In this document: piece after piece, positions 8,101-9,531 of the stretch
How positions within the stretch are numbered: position 1 is the stretch's first letter
How the letters are laid out: each line of letters starts with the position of its first letter
The notes under the pieces: generated by a model
The model's input: only the letters and a program-made list of their open reading frames with translations
Told to the model about the DNA's origin: nothing
The model's database searches: none
Translations under genes and position numbers: made by a program
Assembly (NCBI GenBank): GCA_023409835.1
Contig: JAEYQV010000022.1
Location: 1-9,531 of the forward strand
Direction of reading: 5' to 3'
DNA: 9,531 bases
From: Bacillota bacterium
GTDB taxonomy: Bacteria; Bacillota; Clostridia; Lachnospirales; Lachnospiraceae

Positions 8101-8312
8101 CTGAAACAGAAAAGGTTAGATTACTGACGAGCACTTATAGTCAGCTTGGTGGGGACTTTGTTATTAGCAATAATTCATGGACGGATGTTACATACACCTT
8201 CACATTGGATGCAGCAACATCGGTTATTATTGCACCTCAATATAAAGATGCAGAAGGTGCAACACCGGCTTATCACTACTATATTGATAATCTGGTAATA
8301 ACAAAACAGTAA
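5112..8312 (+). CDS. Large secreted multidomain protein: BIG2 domains, beta-solenoid-like region, three CBM-like modules
   Basis: A 1066-residue exported protein. Seen in order: a signal peptide (likely cut near ASA-SES, about residue 28); a BIG2 domain (about 31-114); an unassigned Ser/Asn/Gly-rich region of short strand-like repeats (about 117-410); a CBM22-like module (about 411-557) with INRTQPWY, Trp457 and YFE at 534-536; two more BIG2 domains (about 562-645 and 650-735, with VTWISDN and VTWASDD); a jelly-roll-like module opening LQDFEDKAIG and closing TYYIDDIVLVKK (about 740-910); and a last CBM4_9-like module (914-1066) opening SADFEDG and closing YYIDNLVI. I see no catalytic domain and no LPXTG, SLH or dockerin anchor. 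The ATG is 7 nt after AGGAGGG (5098-5104), which lies inside the end of the preceding gene. The shared BIG2 plus CBM22-like layout suggests the two neighbours arose from a common design or work together on xylan or at the cell surface. A strong terminator follows. The exact function is unknown. Confidence 0.9.
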   Translation: MRSFKKLLAVILTVALVLNVNLITASASESIKVSNIYTNFQKATMSVGTTKQIKITMEPENATYKGVSYVSSDHGVVTVSGTGLITAVAPGSAVITVSAKNNSKASEKITIKVLEDLVIDKKLVDADNEVLVLDGVYGNVYIQNTVGDAQIYLSEMDIKNKLVLEQGDYQVFLYDTSAKSVEVKETLDDIVSLTTAIVPLTPFIHVVSNSHIDSVSGGTGLNLSQDPTSFVGSLAYNFIAPPSAPVLVTGFQGSLMINNSCSDSITLGFQSCLIPTASIMAAPGSGPIQMNNMQESTIGSMTLGGSPNLNLQVPTDMLSILPTSSGAHVNVSAPVGNLSNNGSNTNLLLGAVINFLSSTGSGASIQLMLGGMISENTTNTPVTHINESGTIVMVPGVNAPVEVSAPISYNVGDVILENNFDDGRISLIKNNSPVFIMADTGNNSSKSLLIINRTQPWYTPAISLAAYVPSIAGKHITVRVTADVMYNSGEYSTQQFKCTVNGSYDQVAATTVNKGQWGTLTGTFEVSDAYSLIYFETVGDGSNTMDNFYLDNVKVEIAAVRDIVKVSGVSIQPAAATLGIGQSQQLTANITPAGAENTAVTWISDNPLVAWVSSSGVVTAVGGGTANIYVTTADGGFKATGVITVDPTKRVFGFSLDKGNKTLTTLGETVQLTATATLNNTPYAADVTWASDDVSVATVSPTGLVTAIKNGSANITASTVCDDETITDTFKVTVNDKIVVLQDFEDKAIGTAADGYMNWYDGECTASVQETVIAGKDYNNRALKVLPTNYNAAPVLNVSLPAGTTLADYSKIEFKLWYKAGDVTYKPIFVEANTALSSGFGANTTNQIVAKLDNNLSSTQPDFLPYSLSLNGVNSHLSGTFKIALGINCGASLGGEATTYYIDDIVLVKKVPTNELLSADFEDGVDPFTAAWDTTTEGGVHNWGTKNVVTDTGVGYDNSNGCYEVSFAAGEDYRGVGFHFASAGTYTISAKVKNAVAETEKVRLLTSTYSQLGGDFVISNNSWTDVTYTFTLDAATSVIIAPQYKDAEGATPAYHYYIDNLVITKQ

Positions 8313-8367
8313 ATATAAGCGCCCTGACAGTATATCATATTACGTAATTCATTGATTTCATTAAACA

Positions 8368-8401
8368 GACAGGGGATTCCTATGGGAGTCCCTTGTCTTT
8401 T
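8368..8401 (+). terminator. Strong intrinsic terminator after the secreted-protein pair
   Basis: A 13-bp stem pairs GACAGGGGATTCC (8368-8380) with GGAGTCCCTTGTC (8385-8397), with two wobble pairs and the four-base loop TATG, followed immediately by TTTT. It lies 55 bases past the stop of the large secreted protein and separates that transcript from uxuA. Confidence 0.9.
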
Positions 8402-8444
8402 GTTCCTCAAAAAAGTCATTCGTTATTAATAATCGTCAATTCAT

Positions 8445-8474
8445 TTTACAGAACGGTAATAAATCTTATATAAT
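8445..8474 (+). promoter_or_regulatory. Sigma-A-type promoter for uxuA
   Basis: TTTACA (8445-8450, five of six matches to TTGACA) is 18 nt upstream of a perfect TATAAT (8469-8474). A start site would fall near 8481, about 50 nt upstream of the uxuA ATG. It lies just downstream of a terminator, so uxuA probably begins its own transcript. Confidence 0.7.
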
Positions 8475-8492
8475 ATTTGGATAGGTAATATT

Positions 8493-8510
8493 ATTTGTCT
8501 TAAGAATAAT
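8493..8510 (+). promoter_or_regulatory. Operator-like dyad in the uxuA leader
   Basis: The perfect 8-bp palindrome TCTTAAGA (8498-8505) is flanked by matching ATT and AAT (8493-8495 and 8508-8510) with two mismatched positions between. It sits just downstream of the predicted transcription start and upstream of the ribosome site, a typical place for repressor binding. Uronate genes are often controlled by GntR- or LacI-type repressors, but I cannot name a factor from this site, and the surrounding AT-rich sequence makes chance dyads common. Confidence 0.35.
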
Positions 8511-8533
8511 GGGGATGAAAGGAAGTTTAGTAT

Positions 8534-9531
8534 ATGGACATGACACTGCGGTGGTTCGGTCATAAGCATGACAGCGTTGCACTGGATCAGATCAGACAAA
8601 TACCGGGGGTGAGCGGAGTGGTATCCTCCCTGCATGATATCCCGGTCGGAGAGGCTTGGGGACTGGAGGATATTCTTAGCTTAAAGAAGGAAGTGGAGGA
8701 AAGCGGTCTGAAGCTGATCGGCATCGAGAGCGTGAATATCCACGAGGACATTAAGATAGGACTGCCTTCTAGAGAGCAATACATTGAAAATTATAAGCAA
8801 TCCCTTGAGAATCTGGGTAAGGCAGAGGTTCATATGGTCTGCTATAATTTCATGCCAATCTTCGACTGGACCAGAACGGAGCTGGCGATGAAGCTGGAGG
8901 ATGGGTCCTATGCCCTGGCCTATGACGAGAATATCATCAAAGGAATTCAACCGGAGACGATGTTCGAGCGTATGGAGAGGGAGAGCTGCGGCTTTATCCT
9001 TCCCGGCTGGGAACCGAACCGCAGGGATGAAATCATGGACTTATTTGAGAAGTATAAGGGAGTTACCGCAGAGCAGCTGATGCAGAACCTGAAATATTTC
9101 CTGGATTCCATTATGCCTGTTTGCGAGAAATATCAGATTAAGATGGCAATCCATCCGGACGATCCGGCCTGGAGTGTATTCGGCCTGCCAAGAATTGTTA
9201 CCAGCGAGAAAGCACTGGAGGAGATTGCTTCCTTAAATGACAGTATTTATAATGGTTTTACCCTTTGTACCGGTTCCCTGGGAAGTAATCGAAGGAATAA
9301 TCTGCCGCAGATTATCCGTAATCCGAAGATCAGTCCTAGAATTCATTTTGCTCACTTAAGAAATGTTAAATTCGACTGTGACGGTGTCTTCCACGAAAGC
9401 GCTCATCTGTCCTGCGACGGTGATTTTGATATGTATGAAATTGTGAAAGCACTTCATGAGATTGGCTTTGATGGTGTTGTGCGTCCGGACCACGGCAGAA
9501 TGATCTGGGGGGAGCAGGCAAGACCGGGCTA
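8534..9531 (+). CDS. uxuA: D-mannonate dehydratase (3' end missing)
   Basis: Catalyses dehydration of D-mannonate to 2-keto-3-deoxygluconate in the cytoplasm (EC 4.2.1.8), the third step in the isomerase route of glucuronate breakdown. The visible 332 complete codons run off the window; family members are about 350-390 residues, so only the C-terminal tail is missing. Recognisable UxuA features: TLRWFGHKHDSVALDQIRQIPGV at the N terminus (broken here only by family variation), YNFMPIFDWTRT near residue 104, and the TIM-barrel metal-site motifs with His207 (AIHPDDP), Cys245 (TLCTGSLGS), His274 (HFAHLRNV) and Asp319 (VVRPDHGRM). Such enzymes use Fe2+ or Mn2+. The ATG at 8534 is preceded by AAAGGAAG (8518-8525) at 8 nt, making it better placed than the second in-frame ATG at 8540. 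The gene has its own promoter. It connects with the GH67 enzyme, which supplies glucuronate; 4-O-methylated product would need demethylation first. Partner genes uxuB and uxaC are not in the window. Confidence 0.97.
   Translation, partial: MDMTLRWFGHKHDSVALDQIRQIPGVSGVVSSLHDIPVGEAWGLEDILSLKKEVEESGLKLIGIESVNIHEDIKIGLPSREQYIENYKQSLENLGKAEVHMVCYNFMPIFDWTRTELAMKLEDGSYALAYDENIIKGIQPETMFERMERESCGFILPGWEPNRRDEIMDLFEKYKGVTAEQLMQNLKYFLDSIMPVCEKYQIKMAIHPDDPAWSVFGLPRIVTSEKALEEIASLNDSIYNGFTLCTGSLGSNRRNNLPQIIRNPKISPRIHFAHLRNVKFDCDGVFHESAHLSCDGDFDMYEIVKALHEIGFDGVVRPDHGRMIWGEQARPG

Noticed and set aside
8339..8348. Perfect 10-bp palindrome ATTACGTAAT downstream of the large secreted protein
   Set aside because: It does not extend beyond 10 bp, lies between a stop codon and a terminator rather than at a promoter, and is within chance expectation for AT-rich intergenic DNA.
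8322..8374. CCCTG (8322-8326) could pair with CAGGG (8370-8374) in the terminator stem as an anti-terminator
   Set aside because: Only five pairs are possible against a 13-bp terminator stem, so the alternative fold would not compete.

Overview
The window looks like part of a glucuronoxylan (xylan) utilisation locus from a plant-polysaccharide-degrading, Gram-positive, low-to-moderate GC anaerobe. Strong AGGAGG-type ribosome binding sites, sigma-A-like promoter elements, Ig-like BIG2 domains on secreted proteins and the enzyme set all suggest a Lachnospiraceae or Clostridium relative such as the Lachnoclostridium phytofermentans group. That assignment is an inference. All supported genes lie on the + strand.

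Layout: (1) 1-1653, the 3' three-quarters of a family 3 glycoside hydrolase, probably a beta-xylosidase, followed by a hairpin terminator. (2) 1795-3810, a complete cytoplasmic GH67 alpha-glucuronidase with all three catalytic acids visible. (3) 3811-3997, a 187-bp gap with an orphan Shine-Dalgarno sequence, a possible 44-codon basic ORF and predicted RNA structure. (4) 3998-5110 and 5112-8312, two secreted proteins one base apart. They are built from BIG2 domains and carbohydrate-binding beta-sandwich modules and show no catalytic domain or recognised cell-wall anchor. (5) 8368-8401, a strong intrinsic terminator. (6) about 8445-8510, a good sigma-A promoter followed by an operator-like dyad. 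(7) 8534-9531, mannonate dehydratase (uxuA), cut off by the window end.

The genes fit one pathway. The secreted modular proteins would bind xylan or the cell wall outside the cell. Imported aldouronic acids would be stripped of (4-O-methyl)glucuronate by the GH67 enzyme, and the remaining xylo-oligosaccharide would be trimmed by the GH3 enzyme. Free glucuronate would pass through fructuronate and mannonate to the UxuA step, giving 2-keto-3-deoxygluconate. The enzymes are of known families. The least explained part is the secreted pair, especially a roughly 290-residue beta-solenoid-like segment in the larger protein that I cannot assign to a family. I found no RNA genes, CRISPR arrays, insertion sequences or origins.
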